A stretch of DNA of 64,000 nt from Xestospongia bergquistia (lineage: Eukaryota; Porifera; Demospongiae; Haplosclerida; Petrosiidae), in contig OZ014417.1 of the NCBI GenBank assembly GCA_963965975.1, forward strand, positions 6,181,821 through 6,245,820, in the 5' to 3' direction. Below, one piece after another: positions 48,671 to 61,500 of this stretch. Each line of letters opens with the position of its first letter. Position 1 is the first letter of the stretch. The notes beneath the pieces were generated by a model. That model was not told the origin of the DNA, ran no database searches, and was given only the letters and a program-made list of their open reading frames with translations. The translations under genes and the position numbers were made by a program.

Positions 48671-50835
48671 ACAAAAGGATACGACAATTAAGGAAATGAA
48701 CATATGCAAATAAGAAGTAAATTCATTCGATAAACGCGAAATATTTAAATGTTTATCGTCTCGGTCTATTTTTCCCTATGTGAACCTACTTGATTGTCGT
48801 ATTTTTTTGTTAGTAAAAAAATAAACTACTAATTTTTATTAATAATTATAAAATTAATGCTTTATTAACTGAGATTACGCACGCGCAGAACAGCACGGGC
48901 GTAGTAATAAAAGTTGTTGTGACTGTCTGTGGTAAGACACGTCTGATATACGGCCAGGTAGTTTTCTGCGTGTTTCTTCGTTGTTTAATAGATGACTCAA
49001 AACTGTCTACTATTCAGTTGTGCCAACTGTAGGTTGTGAGTGCAGTATTCTTTGAAACAGTGGTAAGTTCGTTAGCAACTACATTTAAATTCAATAATTA
49101 TTATTATAATCATAATAAAAAATAATTAAAATCTAATTTGAATCTTTGAAAAGATAAGATATAGATAGTAATAATTGCATTACTATAAGTTTGCTTTACA
49201 TTTGGTAACACCATTGTCATCTGGTTTGTCCATACAATTACTGTTCCACTTTTCCTACACTGTTTACTGATTTTGTCTTTACATATCAATACGTTTATCT
49301 GTTGCATACTACCACAGACTACCTGACCATCAGTAGTTTATTTTAACTCGTATATTCCATATTATTTTAAAAAGTAATAATGATATAAATAAAAATCTGG
49401 AGATGAGAATAAACCTATTGGCAACAAAATAAGAAAAGGAATTAAGAACAAGCTGTGGGTGTGGTTATGTTTATATACAAATAATTATATATAGTTGTTA
49501 TGAACTTGAACTTCTAGTATTAAAATGTACACAATTAGAATCAATTGAATGATTATTTTTTAAATAGTACTTACTTTGCTGTGCCTAGGTACTAAGTGCC
49601 ATGCACCCTTTTTGTTAAAAGTCTAAATCAAAATTATTGATCAATAACATTATATAAAGACATCATAACACAATCGCATTAACAAAATGCAAACACAATG
49701 TCATTAATATAATTAAATAGCTAAATATTTTAAAAATTGATTCTTTCACTTTGCCATTTGTGCATATCCATGCACCCTCCATAACTTCTTAACACAATAA
49801 AAATGTTACAATGGATATAGTCACAACTAAATAAATATAGAACAGCACAAGTATGTTTAATTGAAAAATATTAGCTCCACTTTTATTGTTTTTATTAATC
49901 TTTTCATCAATTAAAAGTGTCAGTCATAAAATAACAAATTCCTTATTAAAATTATTTTTGATAACAGAGTAAATTAAAGAATACTCATAGTCTCCTTTCT
50001 ATTATTGTTCTGTTATTGATGATGCTGCTACTGCAACAATTAGTATGTTAACAAGGGTTAAAAACAAATGACATGCCCTAAACAGTCCATCTTTGGACAG
50101 AACAATTACATCAGTGTTAAAATAGATTTGTTGTTAAACTGATTAATGGTCATTTACAATTAATTTGCATATATGCCTACAAAATACATTAAAATGTATT
50201 AACAGCATAAAGGAACAGTCATGCAGTGTACTTAAACAAACAAGATTATGTTTATATTAGTCAGTGAATACATTTTAGTAAGGACAAGAGTTTAATTTTT
50301 ATTATTTTACAGCATAATATGTGCACTTTGTTATAGTGAATTCAACATGTAAATAAAATTATTTTCTTAAAATGAAGTGATGGCTAATGTGGCAGTTACA
50401 TCATTCTGCGCAAGCAATTATAAATTGCAACAATTATATTATAACTATTTAGCTCTACTAGATCTGATGATAAATAATTTTGATTCTGCCTTTTCTAAAT
50501 GAAATGTTTAATTTAGCAGCTTAGATAAATTTTATAAATGGTTTAATCATTTTACATGTTTTTGTTTGTGTTTAAAGTAAATATACCTTTAATCAGTTAA
50601 GCTTATCTTGCTAATGGTGTAGAGTTGGTTTAGTTGATTGAACATAAATGTAGTCTTGTATTTGACAGTTTGATGTATAAATAATTTGAAAGTAATATCA
50701 TGCTAGAATGCTCAATTGTAATGAACACTAAGGTAAACCATGTAGGCTATGAACCCTATATGTGTTTAATAATGTATGTGTTTAGTTTACAATGGTGTAT
50801 GGCTACTATATATGAGTGGATTTTTTATAGTGCCA

Positions 50836-50883
<48 letters not shown>

Positions 50884-51886
50884 CTGTGGTATTAGATGTT
50901 TACATTTTATAATATTTCAAGATATATTGATGTAATTATCAAGTACACTGTAGAAGTGACTATCCAGACATGGCCAGAATTGTCCATCTTTCCTCTGCCT
51001 CTGCTGTATATAGTTCACGATAATTCAGTATATAGCAATTAAGACACTAAATTCAAAGACACAGCACACTCAACTACTAAGTATGGCCTATTGTAGGTCA
51101 GGATTGAGCGATTCAGGCACACAAATACTAATTTCAGCAGTTTACTAACAAGAACTACTCTTGGGAAAGATTTTAAGAACAATAATATTAACGGAAAGAA
51201 ACGGATGCGAACGGAGAATGCTATTTCATTATATCTAAACTGTCTCCTGGATCTGGCAGTAAATATAGACTATTTTATACTTTGATATTCAGCTTAAAAG
51301 AATATCCTGGATCTTTATTGTATGAGCAATAAACCAGTTCCTGTAAGCCTAGCTATGATGCATTGAATTTTCTTGTTACATTGTACAAGTTCCCTTTTGC
51401 TTCCTGTTATTGCTTTATTTAATTAATTGTTAATAACAATGTGTAAGTTTGTGAGCTGGTTAAACATATAACCTCATTGCCATTTCGGCTGCTACAGCTT
51501 TCCTATTAACTATCAAACACTTGCATCTGAAGAAATTAAACAAACAACCGAAAATTTTATAAAAAATAAAGTAAATTTGGAGATGAACAATATCAGTCCA
51601 GTACAAATAATACAAATAAGATAGTGGGGATGGCAATTGCCTCATCATCACTATGAAATAGGGATGATGATTCAAATAGTTGGCACAAACAACGAAGGAT
51701 ACTCACTAACTATTGAAATCAGTTAAATAATTAATCTGTGATATGTTTTTGCATTCTATGCCTCCTGTGATATTATGTAAACATAAAGGAAATCCAATTC
51801 AAATTGTTTTATTTGTATTTTTTCCTTGTATTTTTGGATTGGAATGATGTTAGCCATCCTTATATTTATTTAATTTTTAGAAAATA
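48671..51886. repeat. Upstream module, copy c (continuation after transposon)
   Basis: Resumes the module at GGATACGACAATTAAG and parallels 9080-11460 and 53405-55800, then parallels 55840-56575 (shared GAACTACTCTTGGGAAAGAT near 51150 and 55850). It lacks the CTTTAAGTGGCCATACCAGA stretch present in copy b near 10710. An AT microsatellite of about 41 bases lies at 50839-50879. It ends abruptly at about 51886, where EGF exon sequence begins. Confidence 0.75.
48877..49062 (+). promoter_or_regulatory. Candidate promoter and leader exon, copy c
   Basis: CpG-rich CGCACGCGCAGAACAGCACG followed by the conserved leader-like segment, ending before GTAAGTTCGTT. It now leads only to a broken EGF remnant. 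Confidence 0.35.
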
Positions 51887-51888
51887 CT

Positions 51889-52201
51889 AATAAACAATGT
51901 ACAGCTCCTGACACTTGTGCATGTGTCAGTGGATGGAAAGGCAGTAACTGCTTAACACGTACAGGTACATATTCTTGTAGACACATTATAATTATTTTTT
52001 CCTCTCTTCACAGCAATTTGCAGTTCAACATGTGGCACTAACAAACAATGTACAGCTCCTGACACTTGTACATGTGTCAGTGGATGGGAAGGCAGTAACT
52101 GCTTAACACGTACGGTTACATTTTCTGGTAAACACATTATAGTTATTTTTTCCTCTAATCACAGCAATTTGCAGTTCAACATGTGGCACTAATAAACAAT
52201 G
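51889..52201 (+). pseudogene. Orphan EGF exon fragment (remnant receptor gene)
   Basis: One partial EGF exon (to 51958), one complete 96-nt exon (52014-52109) and a partial third (52165-52201), with the usual short introns and acceptors. Upstream it is fused to promoter-side DNA at about 51887, skipping the signal peptide and EMI exons. Downstream it is fused at 52201 to intergenic sequence equivalent to about 8128. Both junctions cut inside EGF exons, as expected from unequal recombination. It cannot code a functional receptor. Confidence 0.9.
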
Positions 52202-52925
52202 TTTTACTACTTGAGCTTTAATCGTTACTCAGATAGCTTCAATACAAATCACATTTAAATAGCATTTTGTCATTATAATTATATTTTTTAATACTGTAAT
52301 ACTGACATACTACAAAGTCAAACCTGGTTTAAGTCATTAATAATTATTATTTATAAAACTAAGTGAAAGACGAAATTAATCATTGTAGTTTATTGTCCAA
52401 TAATTGAAAATTGATGAAGAGATAGATACTATTTCAAATGAACTAATTGAATTAATTCAGTTGTAGTAGTATTCTCTCGTGGCATCAATGAAAGTCATGA
52501 CCCTAGTGATTTTTATTTGGCTATTTTTTGGCTTTATACACATTTTGTGGTAGATTTGGCCCTGTGGTGACTTTGAGTGTCATATTACACTTGAAAAAAC
52601 CTGAAGTTGTGACTTAGTAAATACAATTTTTATTGCATCTTTGCTAGTTGAATCCATAAAAATTTTAATACTATCATGAATACACACTTTGTGGACTCAA
52701 TATGAATAAGTTTTCAATATTATTACACTAATGTTCAACAGCAGCAAAATTCTCCTGGATAATTTAATGAGAAGTTGTTGGGTTTTATTACTTGCAATTA
52801 CTTGCAATCCATATATTAATTTAATATATATATGCAACACATAGGGAAATCATCACTATTCAGAGCATTTGTGAAAAGAATCATGAAAAGAAAATAAAGA
52901 TTGTGTGAACAGAGAGTGGGAGAGG
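52202..52925. repeat. Intergenic segment equivalent to about 8128-8568, with an insertion
   Basis: Follows the 8128-8568 sequence, interrupted at 52489-52763 by about 275 bases absent from the other copies. This insert has no ORF or obvious terminal repeats. The duplicated sequence resumes at ATAATTTAATGAGAAG. Confidence 0.6.
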
Positions 52926-55556
52926 TAGAGAAAGGATTTCATTTCTTTAGTTCTATCTGCAGTCAGTGGTATGGGCCAGGTGACTTATAAAAGATTAAAT
53001 CTTTACTAGTTGCTAATTGAATATAGTGGTACAATTGCAATGATTATAGATACAAACTCCTCTCCTAGTCTCAAATAACTATAATGTGTCTCTATGGTGT
53101 TTGCCATTACTCTAACCTAATTAATTATCATTAACTGTACTGTCAACGTAGTTGCAGCTGATCGTGAGTCACTATCTAGCGAATATATATATTAAAGTTA
53201 TCTAAGGTATATTATTGTCATTACCATTTACATTTATTCTTATTAAACATAAATAAAGTAATAATCTGATTTATTAATAAATATACCTGGTTTGTATATC
53301 GGACTTGACTTAACACAAACAGTAACAACTTTTTTTCAGACGGCGTGCCGTTCTGCTTGTGCATAAGCTTATATAATAATAGCATGGTTTCCCTTCTTTA
53401 CTAACAAAAGGATACGACAATTAAGAAAATGAACATATGCAAATAAAAAGTAAATTCATTCGATAAACGCGAAATATTTAAATGTTTATTGTCTCGATCT
53501 ACTTTTCCCTATGTGAACCTACTTGATTGTCGTTTAGTAAAAGAAATAAACTACTAATTTTTATTAATAATTATAAAATTAATGCTTTATTATCTAAGGT
53601 TACGCACGCGCAGAACAGCACCGGCGTCGTAATAAAAGCTGTTGTGACTGTCTGTGTTAAGACACGTCTAATATACAACCTAGTAGTTTTTCCGCATGCT
53701 TCTTCGTTGTTAAATAGAAGATTTAAAGCTATCTGCTATTCAGTCGTGCCAACTATAGGTTGTGAGTGCAGTATTCTCTTCGGTAAGTTCGTCAGAAACT
53801 GTATTTAAAATCAATAATTATTATTATAATCATAATAAAAAATAATTAAAATCTAATTTGAAATCTTTGAAATGCAAAGATATAGATAGTAATAATTGCA
53901 TTACTATAACTTTGCTTTACATTTGGTAACACCATTGTCATCTGGTTTGTCCATACAATTATCGTTCCACTCTTTTCTACACTGTTTACTGATTTTGTCT
54001 TTACATATCAATACGTTTATCTGTTGCATACTACCACAGACTACCTGACCATCAGTAGTTTATTTTAACTCGTATATTCCATATTATTTTAAAAAGTAAT
54101 AATGATTTAAATAAAAATCTGTAGATGAGAATAAACCTATTGGTAACAAAATAAGAAAAGGGATTAAGAACAAGCTGTGGGTGTGGTTATGTTTACATAC
54201 AAATAATTATATATAATTGTTATGAACTTTAACTTCTAGTATTAAAATGTACACAATTAGAATCAATTGAATGATTATTTTTTAAATAGTACTTACTTTG
54301 CTGTGCCTAGGTACTAAATGCCATGCACCCTGTTTGTTAAAGGTCTAAATCAAAATTATTGATTATATAAACACATCATAACACAATTGCATTAACAAAA
54401 TGCAAACACAATGTCATAAATATAATTAAATAGCTAAATTTTTAAAAAATTGATTTTTTCATTTTGCCATTTGTGCATATCCATGCACCCTCCATAACTT
54501 CTTAACACAATAAAAAGTTACAATGGATATAGTAACAACTAAATAAATATAGAATAGCACAAGTATGTTTAATTGAAAAATATTAGCTCCACTTTTATTG
54601 TTTTTTTTTTAATCTTTTCATCAATTAAAAGTGTCAGTCATAAAATAACAAATTCCTTATTTTTTGATAACAGAGTAAATTAAAGAATACAGATAGTCTC
54701 CTTTCTATTATTGTTCTGTTATTGATGATGCTATATTACTGTAACAATTAGTGTGTTAACTAGGGTTAAAAATAAATGACATCCCCTACACAGTCCATCT
54801 TTGGACTGAACAATAACATCATTGTTAAAATAGATTTGTTATAATAACTCATTAGTGGTCATTTACAATTTCATTGCATATATGCCTACAAAATACATTA
54901 AAATGTATTAACAGCATAAAGGAACAGTCATGCAGTGTACTTAAACAAACAAGATTATGTTTATTTTAGTCAGTGAGTACATTTTAGTAAGGACAAGAGT
55001 TTAATTTTTATTATTTTACAGCATAATATGTGCACTTTGTTATAGTGAATTCAACATGTAAATAAAATTATTTTCTTAAATGAAGTGATGGCTAATGTGG
55101 CAGTTACATCATCCTGCTCAAGCAATTATAAATTGCAACAATATATTATAACTATTTAGCTCTACTAGATCAGATGATAATTAGTTTTGATTCTGCTTTT
55201 TCTAAATGAAGTGTTTAAGTTAGCAGCTTAGATAAATTTTACAATGGTTTAATCATTTTACATGTTTTTGTTGTGTTTAAAGTAAATATATCTTTAATCT
55301 GTTAAGCTTATCTTGCTAATGGTGTAGAGTTTATTTAGTTGATTGAACATAAATGTATTCTTGTATTTGATAGTTTGATGTATAAATAATTTGAAAGTAA
55401 TATCATGCTAGAATGCTCAATCGTAATGAGCACTAAGGTAAACCATGTATTTCATCATGTAGGCTATGAACCCTCTATGTGTTTAACAACGTATGTGTTT
55501 AGTTTACAATTGTGTTTGGCTACTGTATATGAGTGGATTTTTTATAGTGCCATTCA

Positions 55557-55595
<39 letters not shown>

Positions 55596-55840
55596 TGTGG
55601 TGTTAGATGTTTACAGTTTATAATATTTTAAGATATATTGATGTAATTATCAAGTACACTGTAGAAATAACTATCCAGGCATGGCCAGAATTGTCCATCT
55701 GTATATAGTTCACGATAATTCAGTATATAACAATTAAGACACTAAATTCAAAGACACAACACACTCAACTACTAAGTATGGCCTATTGTAGGTCAAGATC
55801 GAGCACTTCAGACACAAAACTAGTAATTTCAGCAGTTTAC
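52926..55840. repeat. Upstream module, copy d (5' of receptor gene 2)
   Basis: Begins with AGAGAAAGGATTTCATTTCT and parallels copies b and c throughout, including the CpG-rich patch (about 53603), leader (to 53782) and AT microsatellite (55557-55594). No coding potential is supported. Confidence 0.75.
53600..53782 (+). promoter_or_regulatory. Candidate promoter and leader exon, copy d
   Basis: CGCACGCGCAGAACAGCACC, then the leader-like segment, shortened by a few bases near its end (TATTCTCTTCG), followed by GTAAGTTCGTC. This is the distal copy for gene 2. Confidence 0.35.
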
Positions 55841-58549
55841 TAACAAGAACTACTCTTGGGAAAGATTTTAAGAACAATAATATTAACGGAAAGAAACGGA
55901 TGCGAACGGAGAATGCTATTTCATTATATCTAAACTGTCTCCTGGATCTGGCAGTAAATATAGACTATTTTCTGCATTTATATTCAGCTTAAAAGAATAT
56001 CCTGGATCTTTATTGTATGAGCAATAAACCAGTTCCTGTAAGCCTAGCTACGATGCATTGAATTTTCTTGTTACATTGTACAAGTTTCCTGTTTGCTTCT
56101 TGTTATTGCTTTATTTAATTAATTGTTAATAACAATGTGTAAATTTGTGAGCTGACTAAACATATAACCTCAATGCCATTTCAGCTGCTACAGCTTTCCT
56201 ATTAACTATCAAACACTTGCATCTGAAAAAATTAAACAAACAAATGAAAATTTTATAAAAAATAAAGTAAATTTAGGGATGGATAATATCAGTCCAGTAC
56301 AAATAATACAAACAAGATAGTGGGGATGGCAATTGCCTCATCATCACTATGAAATAGGGATAATGATTCAAATAGTTGGCACAAACAACGAAGGATACTC
56401 GCCAACTATTGAAATCAGTTAAATAATTAATCTGAGATATGTTTTTGTATTCTATGGCTGTGATATTATGTAAACATAAAGGAAATCCAATTCAAATTGT
56501 TTTGTTTGTATTTTTTCCTTGTATTTTTGGATTGGAATGATGTTAGCCATCCTTATATTTATTTAATTTTTAGAAAATATTTGTAACAATTTCCTTCAAC
56601 TCAAGTAGATGATATTATATATTATATTATGGCAATATTAAATACTGGTACTCATGCACAATAAGTACTACTTTAGATAAGGATATTATATTGTTTGTTA
56701 ACTTCCTCCTTGCTAAACATTCCTAAAGTGTAGGTTAGCATATGTTCTACAAAGTTTACAAATGGCACTTAAGAGTTTTCTATTCTTAAGTGATCAGTTG
56801 ACATTTATTATATATACACACAAATCAGCATCAGAGTCACTAAGAAGAGTTGTTTTTCTCATTCGTTATTGAATGTGTCTATGTTAAAACACCAGGGATG
56901 TTCATAATTACTTTATCATGTAATAATTATAACTACCATTGCTTCATGATTACCATATTACATTACCATTACTGTCACCGTTGCATGAAACAATTACCAT
57001 TACTTGTAACTGTACCCAATTACTATTATATTGTGCCAAAATCTCTAATTAATTGCATAATTGATTACTCAATTACTGACAATCTACATTGCTTGTTAGA
57101 AGGGTCACTCTCTCAATTCTAAGATAAGAAAATGTATAGTCAGCATCTCACTTTGGCTTGTAACATTTCATTTTTTCAATGAACTTAATGACTACCCACA
57201 GTACTCAATAGAACTTTAGTATAAGTTTAAGTAATTATAACATTTGATTACTTTAAATAACAAACAGTTCAATTTCCATTACTTCAAAACATGTTATTAG
57301 CTATGTAATTAACTACGTCATTTAAATTATCATCACAACATCCTTGTAAGACACATATGATATATAAACTAGATATTTTCCTACTTCTTAGTTATCAAAA
57401 AGAAGATTTTGAGCTATCAGCTATCTATCTGTACTGACTGTGGATTGTGAGGTGTATATGTTTAATGCTCTCTTATTAGCTGTAAGATGATCAATTAGCA
57501 GGCTGCTATATACGATTAATTAAAATAGATTGAAATGAATAGACAATTTAACGTACATAATAATTGCATTAAATTTAAGCTTGAAATGTCTAATTTAATC
57601 AGTGAAATCTAAAGAAATCTAAAGAAACATGAGATAAAACCAAGGTAGTTGAATTATATATGGAAGCCAAACCAGATATCCATTTCTAATATCCAATTTC
57701 ACTCATTAGAATTTAATTTATTTATATTGCCAATAGCTTCTTTAATCACATGATTTATCAACATAATAAGTGGAATTAACAAATATATATAACAGTGAAT
57801 TGTTAGATTGTAATATATGTTAAAACATATACTGCATTGTAATATACACACAATTAGAAGTTATGTTAAGTTACAATATGACTGTCAGAAGAATGCATTT
57901 GTGTGATTATTAATATATTTAAAGGTATTGGGTTTACTTATATTTAACATGGTGTATGATTTGAAGTCTTTTTTTAAAGTAAAAGTTGTTTTTCAATATC
58001 AACTTTAAAAAAAATGTCAATTGTGATAAGTAAGATGTATATAAATAACAGTTTCACATGAACAGAACAACTGAAATAAACAAACAAATCAAACAGTAGC
58101 TCTTAGTTTGATGCCTACTACAAGATTACAAAACTTTTGTTTCAAGTACACAAAGTATGGCAAGCAATAATAACATAGTAATAACTGGCTATCCTGTTAC
58201 ACTCAGGTAAGTGTAACATTATACACGACAAAGATGTACCAAACATTGGGCACGATGCTTCTTTAGTGACAACTTGAAGTTTCTAAGTTCTAACTCAATG
58301 AACTATGCGTATACACAATTAATTTAGACATAAAATGTGTGTTTAGAGTTTAAATTTAGGGCTATAGATTGTGTCTGCAATGTAGGGTTTTTATTGTGTA
58401 CAGCTATCCCCTATATATTTCATAAAATTTTAAAATCTTTAGTGACATTATTTGTGGTTTTCTTTTCATTTAGAAATAAAAACATCTGTTTTTTGAAAAT
58501 AACTATATAAAGTGTTAATTTTTGCTGTAAGTAATCATACTCTAGAATA
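55841..58549. other. Gene 2 proximal 5' region (no gene seen)
   Basis: AT-rich, aligned with 51120-51886 and then with 13210-15191. It contains the proximal leader-like segment. The 56850-57122 open frame is not conserved as a frame in the gene 1 counterpart and is not called. Confidence 0.6.
57385..57481 (+). promoter_or_regulatory. Proximal candidate leader exon of gene 2
   Basis: Equivalent of 14029-14110: AAGAAGATTTTGAGCTATC and TGTGGATTGTGAGG, ending before GTAAGATGATC. The first coding exon is preceded by the same possible acceptor TACTCTAG. Confidence 0.4.
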
Positions 58550-61500
58550 ATGAGGCTCTTGATTGTTTTGGTTTGTTATATGGTTTTGATGAATAGGTAA
58601 GCTTAATATGACACTGTATTATTGCAATCTGTCTTATCATATACAGTTGTCATGCTGTACCATCTTGCACACAGTATGTATCTGTGTCTTCTGTAACATC
58701 ATATCTTCCTCCTGATGGGTTAGTATAACAACTTCTATTAAATACTATTTTATATATTTAAAATTAAATTTTGGTTACAATAATACATATGATATCATAA
58801 AATCCAAAATAAGGTAACAATATTTTCTATTAATTAGATTATTCTTGACATTGGTTAAAAACTTTTTAATATATTTAGCAGCAAAATTAGCTAAAAACAA
58901 AAAAATATATATGCTTATATTCTTAGAAACTATATACTACAAATACAGCAATAAAAATACATGTTTATATTATAATATAGAAATGATATGATACGATATA
59001 AAGTGACTTATAATCGTCAACTACAATGTTGTTCAGGTTATGGTCCTATATCAAATTGTCTACGTAAGTTATACTTGTTATTGATGTACACAGAACATGA
59101 TGTCACAAATTAGCAATTTGCAGTCCCCAATGTCACACAAATATGGAATGCTCAGCTCCTAACACTTGTACATGTGTCAGTGGATGGAAAGGCAGTGACT
59201 GCTTAACACGTATGATTACAGTTTCTTGTTGTGGACACATTATAATTATTTTTTCCTCTCAACACAGCAATTTGCAGTTCAACATGTGGTACTAATAAAA
59301 AATGTACAGCTCCTGACACTTGTACTTGTGTCAGTGGATGGAAAGGTAGTGACTGCTTAACACGTATGTTTATATTTTCTTGTAGACACATTATAATTAT
59401 TTTTTCCTCTAATCACAGCAATTTGCAGTTCAACATGTGGCACTAATAAACTATGTACAGCTCCTGACACTTGTACATGTATCAGTGGATGGAAAGGCAG
59501 TAACTGCTTAACACGTACGGTAACATAATCTTGTAGACACATTATAATTATTTTTTCCTCTCTAAACAGCAATTTGCAGTTCAACATGTGGCACTAATAA
59601 ACAATGTACAGCTCCTGACACTTGTACATGTGTCAGTGGATGGAAAGGCAGTAACTGCTTAACACGTACGGTAACATATTCTTGTAGACACATTATAATT
59701 ATTTTTTCCTCTCTAAACAGCAATTTGCAGTTCCACATGTGGCACTAATAAACAATGTACAGCTCCTGACACTTGTACATGTGTCAGTGGATGGAAAGGC
59801 AGTAGCTGCCTAACACGTACGGTTACATATTCTGGTAGACACATTATAATTATTTTTTCCTCTCTAAACAGCAATTTGCAGTTCAACATGTGGCACTAAT
59901 AAACAATGTACAGCTCCTGACACTTGTACATGTGTCAGTGGATGGAAAGGCAGTAACTGCTTAACACGTACGGTAACATATTCTTGTAGACACATTATAA
60001 TTATTTTTTCCTCTCTAAACAGCAATTTGCAGTTCCACATGTGGCACTAATAAACAATGTACAGCTCCTGACACTTGTACATGTGTCAGTGGATGGAAAG
60101 GCAGTAGCTGCCTAACACGTACGGTTACATATTCTGGTAGACACATTATAATTATTTTTTTCTTCTTTAAACAGCAATTTGCAGTTCAACATGTGGCACT
60201 AATAAACAATGTACAGCTCCTGACATTTGTACATGTATCAGTGGATGGAAAGGCAGTAACTGCTTAACACGTATGCTTACATATTCTTGTGGACACATTA
60301 TATTTATTTTTCCTCTCAAAACAGCAATTTGCAGTTCAACATGTGGTACGAATAAACAATGTACAGCTCCCGACACTTGTACATGTATCAGTGGATGGAA
60401 AGGCAGTAACTGCTTAACACGTATGCTTACATTTCCATGTGAAGGCATTGTATTTATTTTTTCTTCTCAAAACAGCAATTTGCAGTTCAACATGTGGCAC
60501 TAACAAACAATGTACAGCTCCTAACACTTGTACATGTATCAGTGGATGGAAAGGCAGTAACTGCTTAACACGTATCCTTACATATTCTTGTGAACACATT
60601 ATAATTATTTTTTCCTCTCAACACAGCAATTTGCAGTTCAACATGTGGCACTAACAAACAATGTACAGCTCCTGACACTTGTACATGTGTCAGTGGATGG
60701 AAAGGCAGTGACTGCTTAACACGTATGCTTACATTTTTTTGTGGACAACTATTTTTTCCTCTCAACACAGCAATTTGCAGTTCAACATGTGGCACTAACA
60801 AACAATGTACAGCTCCTGACACTTGTACATGTATCAGTGGATGGAAAGGCAGTAACTGCTTAACACGTATGCTTACATTTCCTTGTGGACACATTATATT
60901 TATTTTTTCTTCTCAAAACAGCAATTTGCAGTTCAACATGTGGTACGAATAAACAATGTGCAGCTCCTGACACTTGTACATGTATCAGCGGATGGAAAGG
61001 CAGTAACTGCTTAACACGTATGCTTACATTTCCTTGTGAAGGCATTGTAATTATTTTTTCTTCTCAAAACAGCAATTTGCAGTTCAACATGTGGTACTAA
61101 CAAACAATGTACAGCTCCTGACACTTGTACATGTATCAGTGGATGGAGAGGCAGTAACTGCTTGACACGTATGGTTACATATTCTTGTACACTCATTATA
61201 ATTATTTTTTCCTCCCAAACAGCAATTTGCAGTTCAACATGTGGCACTAATAAACAATGTACAGCTCCTGACACTTGTACATGTGTCAGTGGATGGAAAG
61301 GCAGTAACTGCCTAACACGTACGGTTACATATTCTTGTACACACATTATAATTATTTTTTCCTCTCTAAACAGCAATTTGCAGTTCAACATGTGGCACTA
61401 ATAAACAATGTACAGCTCCTGACACTTGTACATGTGTCAGTGGATGGAAAGGCAGTGACTGCTTAACACGTATGTTTACATTTTTTTGTGGACAAATTAT

